In this document: piece after piece, positions 6,756 to 14,897 of the stretch
How the letters are laid out: every line of letters begins with the position of its first letter
Numbering within the stretch: the stretch's first letter is position 1
Assembly (NCBI RefSeq): GCF_006912135.1
Contig: NZ_VIRS01000015.1
Coordinates: 124,001-188,000 of the forward strand
From: Cryptosporangium phraense
GTDB lineage: Bacteria; Actinomycetota; Actinomycetes; Mycobacteriales; Cryptosporangiaceae
DNA: 64,000 nt
Direction: 5' to 3'
Notes under the pieces: model-generated
Databases searched by the model: none
Told to the model about the DNA's origin: nothing
Seen by the model: only the letters and a program-made list of their open reading frames with translations
Made by a program: the position numbers and the translations under genes

Positions 6756-8024
6756 TCACTCCATCGCCTGCGTCTCGACCAGGATCACCGCCTCCGGCCG
6801 GGTGTCGGCGCGGTACCTGGTCCACGCCACCGCCGGGCTCCCTCCGCCCGCGCCGAGAACGTCCTGCGGGACCCACCCTCCGGACTCCCGCCCCATCGGC
6901 CGCGGCAGCGTCAGCGTCTTCTTCGTCCGCAGGTCGTAGACGGTCGTGCCGGAGACGAACAGGAACCGATCGCGGACGATGCCGAAGATCTTCCCGCCGG
7001 TCGCGAGCGGACGCGCGTCCGAACCGTCGCGGCGGGCCGCCGCGAGCCGGCCGGCCTGCTGGCCGACGCACCAGGAGAGCGAGCACTCGACGCCGGTCCA
7101 GGCGGCCGGCGGCCGGGCCGGCCGCTCCTCGCCGGTCTCCGCGTTGCGGATCGACCGGAAGCCCGGCGTGCGGAGATCGCTGAGCCACGGCCACTGCAGC
7201 ACGGTCCGGCCCGTCGAGTCCGGCAGCGTCCGGACCTTGCCCTCCCCGATCCGGACGGTCCGGATCGCCGCGGGCACCACCGCGCCCTTCTCGGGCTTCA
7301 GCGCCGGGCTGAGGATGATCGTGTCGCCGCTGATCAGCAGCCGGACCGCGCTCAGGTCGACGCCGTGCGACGTGCTGATCGGATCGCTCAGCACCTTGCG
7401 GGCCCTGCCCCCGCCGGCCGGCGCGTACCAGAGGTAGACCGGGGCGTCCTCGCTGATGTTCCCGGAGGGCTGCCCGATCCACGCGACCCACCGGGTCTCC
7501 CCCGCGTCGACCGGCTGGGCGACGACGACGACGTGATCGCCGTACTTGCCCACCGGGCGGGCCTTGCCGGTCGCCGGGTTCAGCGTCCACACGTGCGGCA
7601 TGTCGGGGTCGTCGGTCGTCGGGACGACCACCAGCTGGCCGTCCGGGAGTATCCGCTCGACGCCGAATCCGGTCGGCCGGCCCTTGATCGGGATCGTCCC
7701 GGGGATCGTCCGGACGGCGTCGGGCCAGACGTCGGCGATCGGGGAACCGTCCTCGTAGTCGGTGTGGACGATCCGGACCGGCGGGGTGATCGGACGGATG
7801 TCCTCGCCGCCGGTCACCAGCCGGATGACGGTCACCGCGGCGGCCAGGACGATCAGCACGGTGATGGCGGCCGCGGCGACCAGCAGCCGGCCGCGGGGGT
7901 CTTCCTCCGCTCGGCGGGCGCGCTCGCGGAGCAGCGCCTCGCCGGCCTCGCCGGCCGGCTCGGGCGCGGCCTCGGCCGCGCGCCTCAGGACCTCGGCGAG
8001 GGAGACTTCCAACGCGTCAGGCAC
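6756..8024 (-). CDS. Membrane-anchored propeller-like protein, probable anti-sigma partner
   Basis: 422 residues. A short cytoplasmic N-terminus (about 1-45, LAEVLRRAAEAAPEPAGEAG) precedes one membrane helix (about 47-68, LLVAAAAITVLIVLAAAVTV). The large outer domain is made of repeated beta sequence typical of WD40-like or beta-propeller folds (GVERILPDGQLVVVPTT, MPHVWTLNPATGKARPVG, IFGIVRDRFLFVSGTTVYDL). The gene overlaps the end of the sigma gene 8017-8550 by eight bases, so the two are translationally coupled. By analogy with sigma/anti-sigma operons I infer that it holds or signals to that sigma factor; no canonical zinc anti-sigma motif is seen. Confidence 0.75.
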   Translation of the reverse strand: MPDALEVSLAEVLRRAAEAAPEPAGEAGEALLRERARRAEEDPRGRLLVAAAAITVLIVLAAAVTVIRLVTGGEDIRPITPPVRIVHTDYEDGSPIADVWPDAVRTIPGTIPIKGRPTGFGVERILPDGQLVVVPTTDDPDMPHVWTLNPATGKARPVGKYGDHVVVVAQPVDAGETRWVAWIGQPSGNISEDAPVYLWYAPAGGGRARKVLSDPISTSHGVDLSAVRLLISGDTIILSPALKPEKGAVVPAAIRTVRIGEGKVRTLPDSTGRTVLQWPWLSDLRTPGFRSIRNAETGEERPARPPAAWTGVECSLSWCVGQQAGRLAAARRDGSDARPLATGGKIFGIVRDRFLFVSGTTVYDLRTKKTLTLPRPMGRESGGWVPQDVLGAGGGSPAVAWTRYRADTRPEAVILVETQAME

Positions 8025-8550
8025 GGGTGCTCCTCTCGTTGTCGACGACGCTGAGCGAGACGATCCGGTCGTCGGTGACGTGGCTGCGGAGCCGGCGGAG
8101 GGCCCGCAGCGCCTGGCTGCGTACCGTGCCGCGGGAGATGCCGAGGACGTCGGCGATCTCGTCGTCGTCGAGGCCCTCGTAGTAGCGGAGGACGAGGACG
8201 GCGCGCTGGCGGCGGCCGAGCACCTCGAGCGCCTGCCAGAGGCCGGTGTCGTCCTCGACCCGGCGTAAGCCGGGGTCGGGCGAGCCGCGCTCGGGCACCA
8301 GACCGGTCAGGTGCTCACCACGACGGCGGCGCCACCAGCTGACGTGCAGCCGGGACATCGTGGTGCGCACGTACGCCTCGGGATGTTCGCGGCCCTTGCC
8401 CCGGTCCCAGGCGTCACGGAGCCGGAGGAGCGCTTCCTGGACCAGGTCGGCGGCGGTGTGCGGATCACCGGCCAGCACGTAGCCGTAGCGCAGCAGCGAT
8501 CGGCTGCGTTCGGTGACGAACCGCACGAACGCGTCGTCGTCCGGGCCCAT
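8017..8550 (-). CDS. SigE-family ECF RNA polymerase sigma factor
   Basis: 177 residues. Region 2 is LLRYGYVLAGDPHTAADLVQ with EALLRLRDAW and MSRLHVSWWRRRR; region 4 is LEVLGRRQRAVLVLRYYEG, then LDDDEIADVLGISRGTVRSQ as the helix-turn-helix. This is the plain two-domain form common in large actinobacterial genomes and usually paired with a membrane protein, as here. The start ATG at 8550 has no strong Shine-Dalgarno. It is divergent from the TRIC-like channel, which has its own promoter. Confidence 0.92.
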   Translation of the reverse strand: MGPDDDAFVRFVTERSRSLLRYGYVLAGDPHTAADLVQEALLRLRDAWDRGKGREHPEAYVRTTMSRLHVSWWRRRRGEHLTGLVPERGSPDPGLRRVEDDTGLWQALEVLGRRQRAVLVLRYYEGLDDDEIADVLGISRGTVRSQALRALRRLRSHVTDDRIVSLSVVDNERSTRA

Positions 8551-8625
8551 CGAGCATCATCCCCGTTCGTCTGGTCGCCCCCTGAACGCGGCTGGGCGCC
8601 GAACTGTTGCACGGGCGGGCGTCAT

Positions 8626-8631
8626 TACGCT
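8626..8631 (+). promoter_or_regulatory. Probable -10 box of a leaderless transcript (TRIC-family gene)
   Basis: TACGCT ends seven bases before the GTG at 8639, which would make that G the first transcribed base. CTGTTG at 8604-8609, 16 bases upstream, is a possible -35. No Shine-Dalgarno lies before the GTG. Confidence 0.5.
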
Positions 8632-8638
8632 GCGTCTG

Positions 8639-9283
8639 GTGGACAGCCCTGTACTTCTCCTCGTGCTGAACCTGGCCGGGACGTTCGTGTTCGGTCTCAG
8701 CGGCGGCCTGGCGGCCGTGCGGGCGAGGCTCGATCTGGTCGGCGTGATCGTGCTGGCGACGGTGGTCGGGCTGGCCGGCGGCGTCGTCCGGGACGTGCTG
8801 ATCGGCACTCCCCCGGCCACGTTCCGGGACTGGCGCTACCTGGCCGCCGCGGCCGCCGGCGGCCTCGTGTGCAACGTCGCCGGTCGGGTCCTGGAGCGCT
8901 TCGAGCGGAGCATCCTGGTCTTCGACGCCCTCGGGCTCGGGCTGGTGTGCGTGACCGGCGCGACCAAGGGCCTGCAGTTCGGGCTCGGCCCGGTGCAGGC
9001 GATCCTGCTCGGCGCGACCAGCGGGATCGGCGGGGGCATGCTGCGCGACCTGCTGCTCCGGCAGGTCCCGACGGTGCTGCGCGAGGGCCTGTACGCGATT
9101 CCGGCGCTGCTCGGGGCCACGGTGCTGGTCGTCGCGCAGTCGCTCGGGGACACGGGGCCGGTGTACGCGGTGGTGGGGGCGGTGGTCTGCGTGGTGGTGC
9201 GGCTCGTCGGGTTGAAGTACGACGTCAACCTGCCGGCCCCGGCGAGCGCCCCGAATCCGGTTGAGCCGGGAACCGGCGGGTAG
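8639..9283 (+). CDS. TRIC-family (UPF0126) cation channel protein
   Basis: 214 residues from GTG 8639, with about seven membrane helices. It is two similar three-helix halves, each with the glycine-rich bend of the prokaryotic TRIC family: VVGLAGGVVRDVLIGTPPATF in the first, and ATSGIGGGMLRDLLLRQVPT in the second. Between them are FDALGLGLVCVTGATKGLQF residues typical of the family. Homologues form trimeric monovalent-cation channels in the cell membrane; the physiological role in bacteria is unclear. It is followed at 9308 by an FNT channel. Confidence 0.9.
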   Translation: MDSPVLLLVLNLAGTFVFGLSGGLAAVRARLDLVGVIVLATVVGLAGGVVRDVLIGTPPATFRDWRYLAAAAAGGLVCNVAGRVLERFERSILVFDALGLGLVCVTGATKGLQFGLGPVQAILLGATSGIGGGMLRDLLLRQVPTVLREGLYAIPALLGATVLVVAQSLGDTGPVYAVVGAVVCVVVRLVGLKYDVNLPAPASAPNPVEPGTGG

Positions 9284-9307
9284 TCGGGTCCCCGAGGAGG
9301 ACAACCC

Positions 9308-10129
9308 ATGGTCCTGGGCGACACCGACAGCGGACGGGATTCGGCGTCGGACGGCGAGCCCGAGCTCGACGACGCGTTCGACCGGCTGGTGTCGGAGGGC
9401 GAGATCCGCCTGCACCGCCCCTGGCCGACGCTGATCGTCACCGGGCTGCTCGGCGGCATCGACGTCGGCACGGGCGTCCTGGCGTACCTGCTCGTCGAGC
9501 ACGCCACCGGCTCGACGCTGCTGGCCGGGGTCGCCTTCAGCATCGGGTTCGTCGCGCTCCTGCTGGCCCGCAGCGAGCTGTTCACCGAGAACTTCCTCGT
9601 CCCGGTGACCGCCGTGGTCGGGCGCCACGGTTCGGTCGGGGCGCTGACCCGGCTGTGGGCGGTGACGCTGCTCGGAAACCTGGCCGGGGGCTTCCTGGTG
9701 GCCTGGCTGATCGTCCGGGCTTTCCCGGACCTGCGCCCCACCGCGCTCACGGCGGGCGCGCACTACGCCGGGTTAGGCGTCACGCTCACGTCGTTCGCGC
9801 TCGCGGTGCTCGCCGGGATGGTGATCACGCTGATGACGCGGATGCAGCACGCTACCGAGAGCCTCGGCGTGCAGCTCGTTCCGGCGGTTCTCTTCGGTGC
9901 GCTGCTCGCCGGAGGGCAGCTGTTCCACTGCGTCCTCGACTCGATCCTGATGTTCGCCGCGCTGCACGCCGGCCGGGCTCCGTTCGGGTATCTGGACTGG
10001 CTCGGCGCGCTCGGGTGGTCGGCGCTGGGCAACCTCGTCGGCGGCGTCGGACTGGTCGCCTTCCTCCGGCTCGCCCGGGTGCCCGGCCGGGTCGCCGACG
10101 AGCGCGCGAAGGCGTCCCGAGCCGGGTAG
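9308..10129 (+). CDS. Formate/nitrite transporter (FNT) family channel, YfdC-like
   Basis: 273 residues. An acidic cytoplasmic N-terminus (about 1-45) precedes six membrane helices of the formate/nitrite channel fold. Family landmarks are GLLGGIDVGTGVLAYLL, the LARSELFTENFLVPVTAVV helix with its break, WAVTLLGNLAGGFLVAWLIV, and WSALGNLVGGVGLVAF near the end. It belongs to the YfdC-like side of the family, for which the solute is not settled. The GAGGAGGA Shine-Dalgarno lies close upstream of the ATG. Confidence 0.9.
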   Translation: MVLGDTDSGRDSASDGEPELDDAFDRLVSEGEIRLHRPWPTLIVTGLLGGIDVGTGVLAYLLVEHATGSTLLAGVAFSIGFVALLLARSELFTENFLVPVTAVVGRHGSVGALTRLWAVTLLGNLAGGFLVAWLIVRAFPDLRPTALTAGAHYAGLGVTLTSFALAVLAGMVITLMTRMQHATESLGVQLVPAVLFGALLAGGQLFHCVLDSILMFAALHAGRAPFGYLDWLGALGWSALGNLVGGVGLVAFLRLARVPGRVADERAKASRAG

Positions 10130-10172
10130 TCCTACTCATCCGTCGCGGTCGAGGCGTCGGCACGATCGACGT

Positions 10173-10595
10173 ATGACACCGACGAGGATGCGCAGGCGGC
10201 CGCTCGGGGAACTGGCGGGTGTGATCGCGGTCGTGCTGGCGACCGCGGCGACCTGGTGGGGCTGGTTGGGCTGGGATGACGAGTACCAGGTCGATCCGGT
10301 CACCGGGCAGGTGTCGGGGCCGTACGAGGCCTGGCAGGTGATCGGCTGCGTGCTCGGCCTGATCGCGATCGTCGTCGTCGGCGTGCTGACGCTGCGGCCG
10401 TGGCTGGCGCCCCTCGCGCTGACCGGAACGTTCTCCGGGCTCTGGTCGTGGTGGGCCGGTAATCACGACGAGAGCGGGTTGTGGCTGGTCGGCGCGGTGC
10501 TGGTCGTCGGTGGTCTGGCCTGGGGTTCGGCGGTGGTGAGCGTGTTCACCTGGCTCGCGTCTAAGGGGCTGGGAACTGGGCCCAGACGTGCTTGA
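10173..10595 (+). CDS. Small integral membrane protein of unknown function
   Basis: 140 residues with four predicted membrane helices (LAGVIAVVLATAATWWGWLG, QVIGCVLGLIAIVVVGVLTL, WLAPLALTGTFSGLWSWW, LVGAVLVVGGLAWGSAVVSV). An acidic loop after helix one (WDDEYQVDPVTGQVSGPYEAW) and NHDESG after helix three face outside. I do not recognise a functional family. The last 35 bases overlap the anti-sigma kinase gene tail to tail. Confidence 0.75.
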   Translation: MTPTRMRRRPLGELAGVIAVVLATAATWWGWLGWDDEYQVDPVTGQVSGPYEAWQVIGCVLGLIAIVVVGVLTLRPWLAPLALTGTFSGLWSWWAGNHDESGLWLVGAVLVVGGLAWGSAVVSVFTWLASKGLGTGPRRA

Positions 10596-11001
10596 GTGGG
10601 GTGGGGCTCTCGTCGTCGGCGAACCAGCCGAGCGCCACCGCGAGGTCGCGGGCGAGCTTGAGGCCCAGGCCACCCGCCCCCGGCGGACGCGTCTCGGCGT
10701 ACTCCGGGATCAGCCGCGGGTCGTGGTCGGCGACGTCGAGGAGGAACGAGTCACCGGCCCGGTACAGCGTGACGATGGTCGGCGGCCGGCCGTGCTGCAG
10801 CGCGTTCGTGGCCAGCTCCGAGGCGACCATCACCATCTTCTCCGGCACCCCGTCGAGGCCGGCGTCCGGCGGCAACGACCGGCCGGTCAGCGCGTAGTGC
10901 ACTCCGTGCCGCAGCCGGCCCAGCTCGGCCGGGGAATTCAACACCCACCGCGCGAGCCGGACGCGGGAATCGGGAAGCGGCGACGCTGTCAACGGGGCCA
11001 T
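10561..11001 (-). CDS. RsbW-like anti-sigma regulatory ATPase (HATPase_c)
   Basis: 146 residues, one GHKL ATPase domain. The N box is ELATNALQHG, with E62 and N66 as base and Mg ligand; the G1 box is DVADHDP (89-95); the G2 box is GAGGLGL (108-114). Such small kinases phosphorylate STAS antagonists or bind sigma factors; actinomycete genomes hold dozens. The STAS protein on the opposite side (11140) makes a natural partner. The final segment (DESPTPLKHVWAQFP) is the usual short C-terminus. Confidence 0.9.
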   Translation of the reverse strand: MAPLTASPLPDSRVRLARWVLNSPAELGRLRHGVHYALTGRSLPPDAGLDGVPEKMVMVASELATNALQHGRPPTIVTLYRAGDSFLLDVADHDPRLIPEYAETRPPGAGGLGLKLARDLAVALGWFADDESPTPLKHVWAQFPAP

Positions 11002-11139
11002 GACGATGGTGTGCCCGCCGGACCGTCCTTTCTCACCCCTCGACCGGATCGACCGGGAACGGGTTCGACTTCCCCCTCGCGCGGGTACCCCTCCAGGGAC
11101 CGATCGCCTACTGAGCTAGGGGAAACGGAGCCGCCCTCG

Positions 11140-11571
11140 ATGACCGACCACCACGTCGACCACATCAATGCCCCCACGCCCCCGCACGGCATCCGGCTGC
11201 CGGACGGCCAGGCGCTCGACGACTTCGTCACCGACGACGGGCGGCTCCTGCTGACGGCCTACACGCGCGCGGACGCCGACTCCCGCCGCGCGGTGCTGCA
11301 GCTCCTCGGGGGGATCGACGCGCTGACCGTGCCGTGGTTCCGCGAGCGACTCGACACCGCGATCACGATGGCCGGACGACCGGGCACGGTCTACGTCGAT
11401 CTGCATTCGGTGACGTTCCTCAGCGCCGCCGGGGCCGGACTCCTCGGATCGTCGAACCGGGGCGGCACCGAGCTCGTCGTCAGCCAGCCGTCGCCGCTCG
11501 CCCGTCGGGTCCTGACGCTGACCGGCCTGGCCGGGGCGTTACGGATCGACCCGGCCGAACCGCCCTTGTAA
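11140..11571 (+). CDS. STAS-domain anti-sigma factor antagonist
   Basis: 143 residues from ATG 11140, with GGAG about ten bases upstream. After a 45-residue N-terminal tail the STAS fold is complete: RAVLQLLGGIDALTVPWFRE, GTVYVDLHSVTFLSAAGAGLL, LVVSQPSPLARRVLTLTGL. The phospho-acceptor position of RsbV-type proteins is normally the Ser in the D-S/T-S-G turn; here it is FLSAAG, so Ser is present. It probably switches with the divergent RsbW-like kinase (10561-11001). A longer frame starting at 10588 is antisense to the kinase and rejected. Confidence 0.88.
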   Translation: MTDHHVDHINAPTPPHGIRLPDGQALDDFVTDDGRLLLTAYTRADADSRRAVLQLLGGIDALTVPWFRERLDTAITMAGRPGTVYVDLHSVTFLSAAGAGLLGSSNRGGTELVVSQPSPLARRVLTLTGLAGALRIDPAEPPL

Positions 11572-11624
11572 GCCCGAACATCGGCCTCCGGCCGCTCGTC
11601 GGCTTTGTCGGCCAAACTGGGCGC

Positions 11625-13202
11625 ATGCTCGGTTTGGAGATGGTGGTGGTCCTCGGGGTCGCCGTCGTGATGTGTGGGGCCCTGGCCCGGCGGTTCCCGG
11701 TGGCTCCGGCGATCCTGCTGGTGCTGGTCGGCGTCCTGGTCGGTTTCGTGCCCGCGCTGCGACGGGCCGGGCTTCCGCCCGAGGTCGTCCTGCTGCTGTT
11801 CCTGCCCGCGCTGCTCTACTGGGAGAGCCTGACGACGTCGCTGCGCGAGATCCGCAGCAACCTGCGGGTGATCGTGCTGGCCAGCACCGCGCTGGTCGTC
11901 GTCACCGCGGCCGCGGTCGCGGCGACCGCCCACGCACTCGGGATGGAGTGGGGCCCGGGCTGGGTGCTCGGCGCGGCGATCGCGCCGACCGACGCCACCG
12001 CCGTCGGGGTGCTGGCCCGGGCGCTGCCCCGCCGGACCGTGACCGTGCTGCGGGCCGAGAGCCTGGTCAACGACGGCACCGCGCTGGTGATCTACGGGCT
12101 GGCCGTCGGGGTCACGGCCGGCGGCGAACACCTCGGAGCGGTGCACGTGGCCGGGCTGACCGTGCTGGCCTACGGCGGCGGGATCGCCGCCGGCGCGCTG
12201 GTGGCGCTGGTGAACTGGCAGGTGCGCCGGCGGATGGACGATCCGATGCTGGAGAACATCACGATCCTCGTCGTCCCGTTCGCCGCGTTCCTGCTGGCCG
12301 AGTCGGTGCACGCGTCCGGCGTACTGGCCGTCGTGACGTGCGGGCTGCTGATGAGCCGGCTCGCGCCCCGGATCACCAGCGCGACCGCCCGCCAGCAGCT
12401 GACCGCGTTCTGGTCGCTGGCCACCACGGTGCTGTCGAGCGTGCTGTTCGTGCTCGTCGGGCTGGAGGCGCAGTCGGCCGTGCGCAACCTGACCAGCGTC
12501 TCGGCCGGCCGGGCCGTCGGGTACGTGCTCGCGGTCACCGGGGTCGTGATCGGCGTCCGGTGGGCCTGGATGTACACGACGCCCTACGTCATCCGCGCGC
12601 TGGATCGGCGGCCCGCGCAGCGGCTGCGCCGGGTCGGCGCCCGGCAACGGACCGTCAACGCGGCGACCGGCTTCCGCGGCGCGGTGTCGCTGGCCGCGGC
12701 GCTGGCCGTTCCCAGCCACCTGGAGTCCGGCGCGCCGTTCCCCGGCCGCGACCTCATCGTCGTCGTCACCAGCGGCGTCATCGTGCTCACGCTCCTGCAG
12801 GCCGTGCCGCTGCCGATGATCGTCCGGTTCGCCCGGCTGCCGGTCGACACCTCGGTCGACGAGGAGCGACGGCTGGCCGAGATCACGATCGCGGACGCCG
12901 CCATCGCCGCGACCGAGCCGGTCGCCGCCGAACTCGGCAGTGGCCCCCACGTGATCGAGCGGGTGCGGCACGAGCTGGCCAAGGAGCGCAAGCTGCTGGC
13001 CGCCGACCAGGCGTCCGACGACCCGCTCGTGCAACACAACGACCAGTACACGGCGTTGCGGTTGGCGCTCATCGGCCGCCAGCGGGAGGCGCTTCTGGAA
13101 CTCCGCGATCAGCGGAGCATCGACGACATCGTGTTGCGTCAGGTGCAGGGGCAACTCGACAACGAGGAAGTCCGGCTGGCCCGGTCGTCGACCGCCGAGT
13201 AG
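11625..13202 (+). CDS. CPA1-family Na+/H+ antiporter
   Basis: 525 residues from ATG 11625. Twelve or so membrane helices hold CPA1 hallmarks: FLPALLYWESLTTSLREIRS, the ion-binding APTDATAVGVLAR (Asp pair in helix five), and RAESLVNDGTALVIYG. The RNAATGFRGAVSLAAALAV-like stretch (NAATGFRGAVSLAAALAVP) is the conserved Arg helix. A cytoplasmic tail of about 100 residues (VDEERRLAEITIADAAIAAT to the end) is helical and charged and probably regulatory. It exchanges Na+ or K+ for protons at the cell membrane. No Shine-Dalgarno; CAAACT ends six bases before the ATG. Confidence 0.92.
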   Translation: MLGLEMVVVLGVAVVMCGALARRFPVAPAILLVLVGVLVGFVPALRRAGLPPEVVLLLFLPALLYWESLTTSLREIRSNLRVIVLASTALVVVTAAAVAATAHALGMEWGPGWVLGAAIAPTDATAVGVLARALPRRTVTVLRAESLVNDGTALVIYGLAVGVTAGGEHLGAVHVAGLTVLAYGGGIAAGALVALVNWQVRRRMDDPMLENITILVVPFAAFLLAESVHASGVLAVVTCGLLMSRLAPRITSATARQQLTAFWSLATTVLSSVLFVLVGLEAQSAVRNLTSVSAGRAVGYVLAVTGVVIGVRWAWMYTTPYVIRALDRRPAQRLRRVGARQRTVNAATGFRGAVSLAAALAVPSHLESGAPFPGRDLIVVVTSGVIVLTLLQAVPLPMIVRFARLPVDTSVDEERRLAEITIADAAIAATEPVAAELGSGPHVIERVRHELAKERKLLAADQASDDPLVQHNDQYTALRLALIGRQREALLELRDQRSIDDIVLRQVQGQLDNEEVRLARSSTAE

Positions 13203-13226
13203 CCCGTTGTACGAATCGAGCCCGGC

Positions 13227-13264
13227 CCGCGGGCCGGAAGCGAGGTACCGCTTCCGGCCCGCGG
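13227..13264. terminator. Bidirectional terminator hairpin
   Basis: A perfect 16-bp inverted repeat, CCGCGGGCCGGAAGCG (13227-13242) and its complement (13249-13264), around a six-base loop AGGTAC. It lies between the convergent antiporter and I36 genes and lacks a long U-tract, as is usual in actinobacteria. Confidence 0.85.
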
Positions 13265-13292
13265 TCGCAGCTCAGACCGAACTATGGTCGGT

Positions 13293-13682
13293 TCAGCACG
13301 AATCGTCGCTGCTGAGCCAGCGGTGGGAGCGGAGGAAGTCGCCTCCGCCCAGGATCCCGTAGTACTGGCCCTGCGACGCCCAGGACGAAGGCCTCGAGTA
13401 GTTGGCGCCGATGTAGATGCAGACTCCCGCGTACGACGAACTGGTGCCGTTGTTGTAGAGGTACTGCACCGGCCTGGTCGCCGCCCAGGAGCAGACGACA
13501 GGCGCGGTCTGCCAGTCGGCGTCGGCGTTCGACCAGCTGCAGCGCCCCGAGCTGTGGTCGTGCACCGGCCAGATACAGAAACTTCCCGACGGGCACGACG
13601 GCGCCGCGGCGTCCGCCGGCTGCACCGCGACGAGAAGCGACAATACGACGGATAGCGCAACTGCCAGGACCTTACGAACCAT
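13293..13682 (-). CDS. Secreted peptidase-inhibitor family I36-like protein
   Basis: 129 residues. The Sec signal peptide (about 1-26, MVRKVLAVALSVVLSLLVAV, cleavage near ADA-AP) is followed by a Cys-rich beta domain: CPSGSFCIWPVHDHSSGRCSW, SNADADW, SVYLYNNG-like VQYLYNNGTSSSYAGVC and YYGILGGGDFLRSHRW. This matches the crystallin-like I36 inhibitors such as SMPI of Streptomyces. The Cys residues are even in number and likely paired. It could inhibit an exported metalloprotease or act as a wall-associated crystallin. Confidence 0.8.
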   Translation of the reverse strand: MVRKVLAVALSVVLSLLVAVQPADAAAPSCPSGSFCIWPVHDHSSGRCSWSNADADWQTAPVVCSWAATRPVQYLYNNGTSSSYAGVCIYIGANYSRPSSWASQGQYYGILGGGDFLRSHRWLSSDDSC

Positions 13683-13858
13683 GGCCAGTCCCTACTCTCG
13701 ATCTGTTCCCCGTGGAGTGGCCCGGTGGCGCGTAGTTCCTCCACTGTGGCCACTTCGACACTCTGGCACGAGCTGTGCGTCGCGCGCCCGCGAAGTTGCC
13801 GATTCCCGGGCGAAACCGACCGCGGAACCTTTGCTGCCCCGGCGCCGTGTCATCTGAC

Positions 13859-14638
13859 GTGACGTCACTCCACGCCCGTATCTCGTCCCTCAAGGCCGAC
13901 CCGCTGGCCTCGTCGATCCACCCGTCCCTGGACTTCTACTACGGCGACGGCGAGCGCGACGCGGCCCTCGACCGGTTCTACCGCCGGTTCGTCTCGCCCG
14001 GTGACCTCGTCTTCGACATCGGTGCGCACGTCGGCGACCACATCGCCTGCTTCCGCCGGCTCGGCGCGCGGGTGGTGGCGGTGGAACCGCAGCCGCTCTG
14101 CGGCCACGCGCTCCGCACGATCTACGCCGACGATCCCGAGGTGACGCTCGTCGAGGCGGCGTGCGGGGCCGAGGCCGGGCCGACGGTGACGTTCTACGTC
14201 AACTCGGAGAACCCGACCGTGTCCACGGTCTCGCCGGAGTTCGTGCGGGCCGCGGACGGGGCCGGCGGCTGGGAGGGCCAGGTCTGGGACTCCGAGATCC
14301 AGGTCCCGACCGTCACGTTCGACGGGCTGATCCGCGAGCACGGCACCCCGGCGTTCACGAAGATCGACGTCGAGGGGTTCGAGGAGTCGGTGCTGGCCGG
14401 GCTCACCACATCGGTCCGGGCGCTGTCGTTCGAGTTCACGACGATCGAGCGGGAGGTCGCGCAGCGTGCGCTGGAGCGGGCGGCCGCGCTGGGGTTCGAC
14501 CGCTTCAACGTCTCGCTCGGCGGGAACCTGGCGCTCGAGTACGGCGAGTGGGTGTCGATGGAGGCGATGGGCGCGCATCTGGCCGCGCTGCCGCACGAGG
14601 CCAACTCCGGTGATGTCTACTGCCTGCATGCTGACTGA
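13859..14638 (+). CDS. FkbM-family SAM-dependent methyltransferase
   Basis: 259 residues from GTG 13859. The Rossmann methyltransferase core has motif I FDIGAHVGDH (52-61), the acidic SAM ligand in VVAVEPQPL (E76), and the FkbM landmarks VTFDGLIREHGTPAFTKIDV and EGFEESVLAGL. FkbM enzymes O-methylate sugars or polyketides. The gene overlaps the chorismate mutase gene by 11 bases, so the pair is co-translated. The upstream frame back to 13775 adds a basic stretch with no support. Confidence 0.88.
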   Translation: MTSLHARISSLKADPLASSIHPSLDFYYGDGERDAALDRFYRRFVSPGDLVFDIGAHVGDHIACFRRLGARVVAVEPQPLCGHALRTIYADDPEVTLVEAACGAEAGPTVTFYVNSENPTVSTVSPEFVRAADGAGGWEGQVWDSEIQVPTVTFDGLIREHGTPAFTKIDVEGFEESVLAGLTTSVRALSFEFTTIEREVAQRALERAAALGFDRFNVSLGGNLALEYGEWVSMEAMGAHLAALPHEANSGDVYCLHAD

Positions 14639-14897
14639 GATCCGGGCCGAGATCGATCGGCTCGACCGCGAGATCGTCGCGTTGATCGGCCGGCGCGAGG
14701 AACTCGTCCGCCGGGCCGGTCGACTCAAGGCCGATGCCGACGCCGTGCGCGCGCCGGACCGCGTCGAGCAGGTGATCGGGAAGGTCCGGGCGCTGGCCGG
14801 GGAGTCCGGCGCCGACGCGGACGTGGTCGAGGCCACGTACCGGGCGATGATCGCCGCGTTCATCGACCTCGAGCTGCGCGTCCGGCCGGAGGAGTGA
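14628..14897 (+). CDS. AroQ-class chorismate mutase (or isochorismate pyruvate lyase)
   Basis: 89 residues forming the three-helix AroQ unit: EIRAEIDRLDREIVALIGRR, EELVRRAGRLKADADAV, then VEATYRAMIAAFIDLEL. The active-site Arg near the N-terminus, the Lys of GRLK and the C-terminal Glu/Gln region are in place. It turns chorismate into prephenate, but short stand-alone forms such as PchB instead split isochorismate to salicylate. The ATG at 14628 lies inside the end of the FkbM gene. No other aromatic pathway gene is nearby, so the branch it serves is open. The 3' end overlaps the TetR gene by 38 bases. Confidence 0.88.
   Translation: MLTEIRAEIDRLDREIVALIGRREELVRRAGRLKADADAVRAPDRVEQVIGKVRALAGESGADADVVEATYRAMIAAFIDLELRVRPEE

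Noticed and set aside
11391-13154. 587-codon frame antisense to the antiporter
   Set aside because: Typical high-GC antisense frame; Gln/His/Arg-rich without domains, while the plus strand has full CPA1 motifs.
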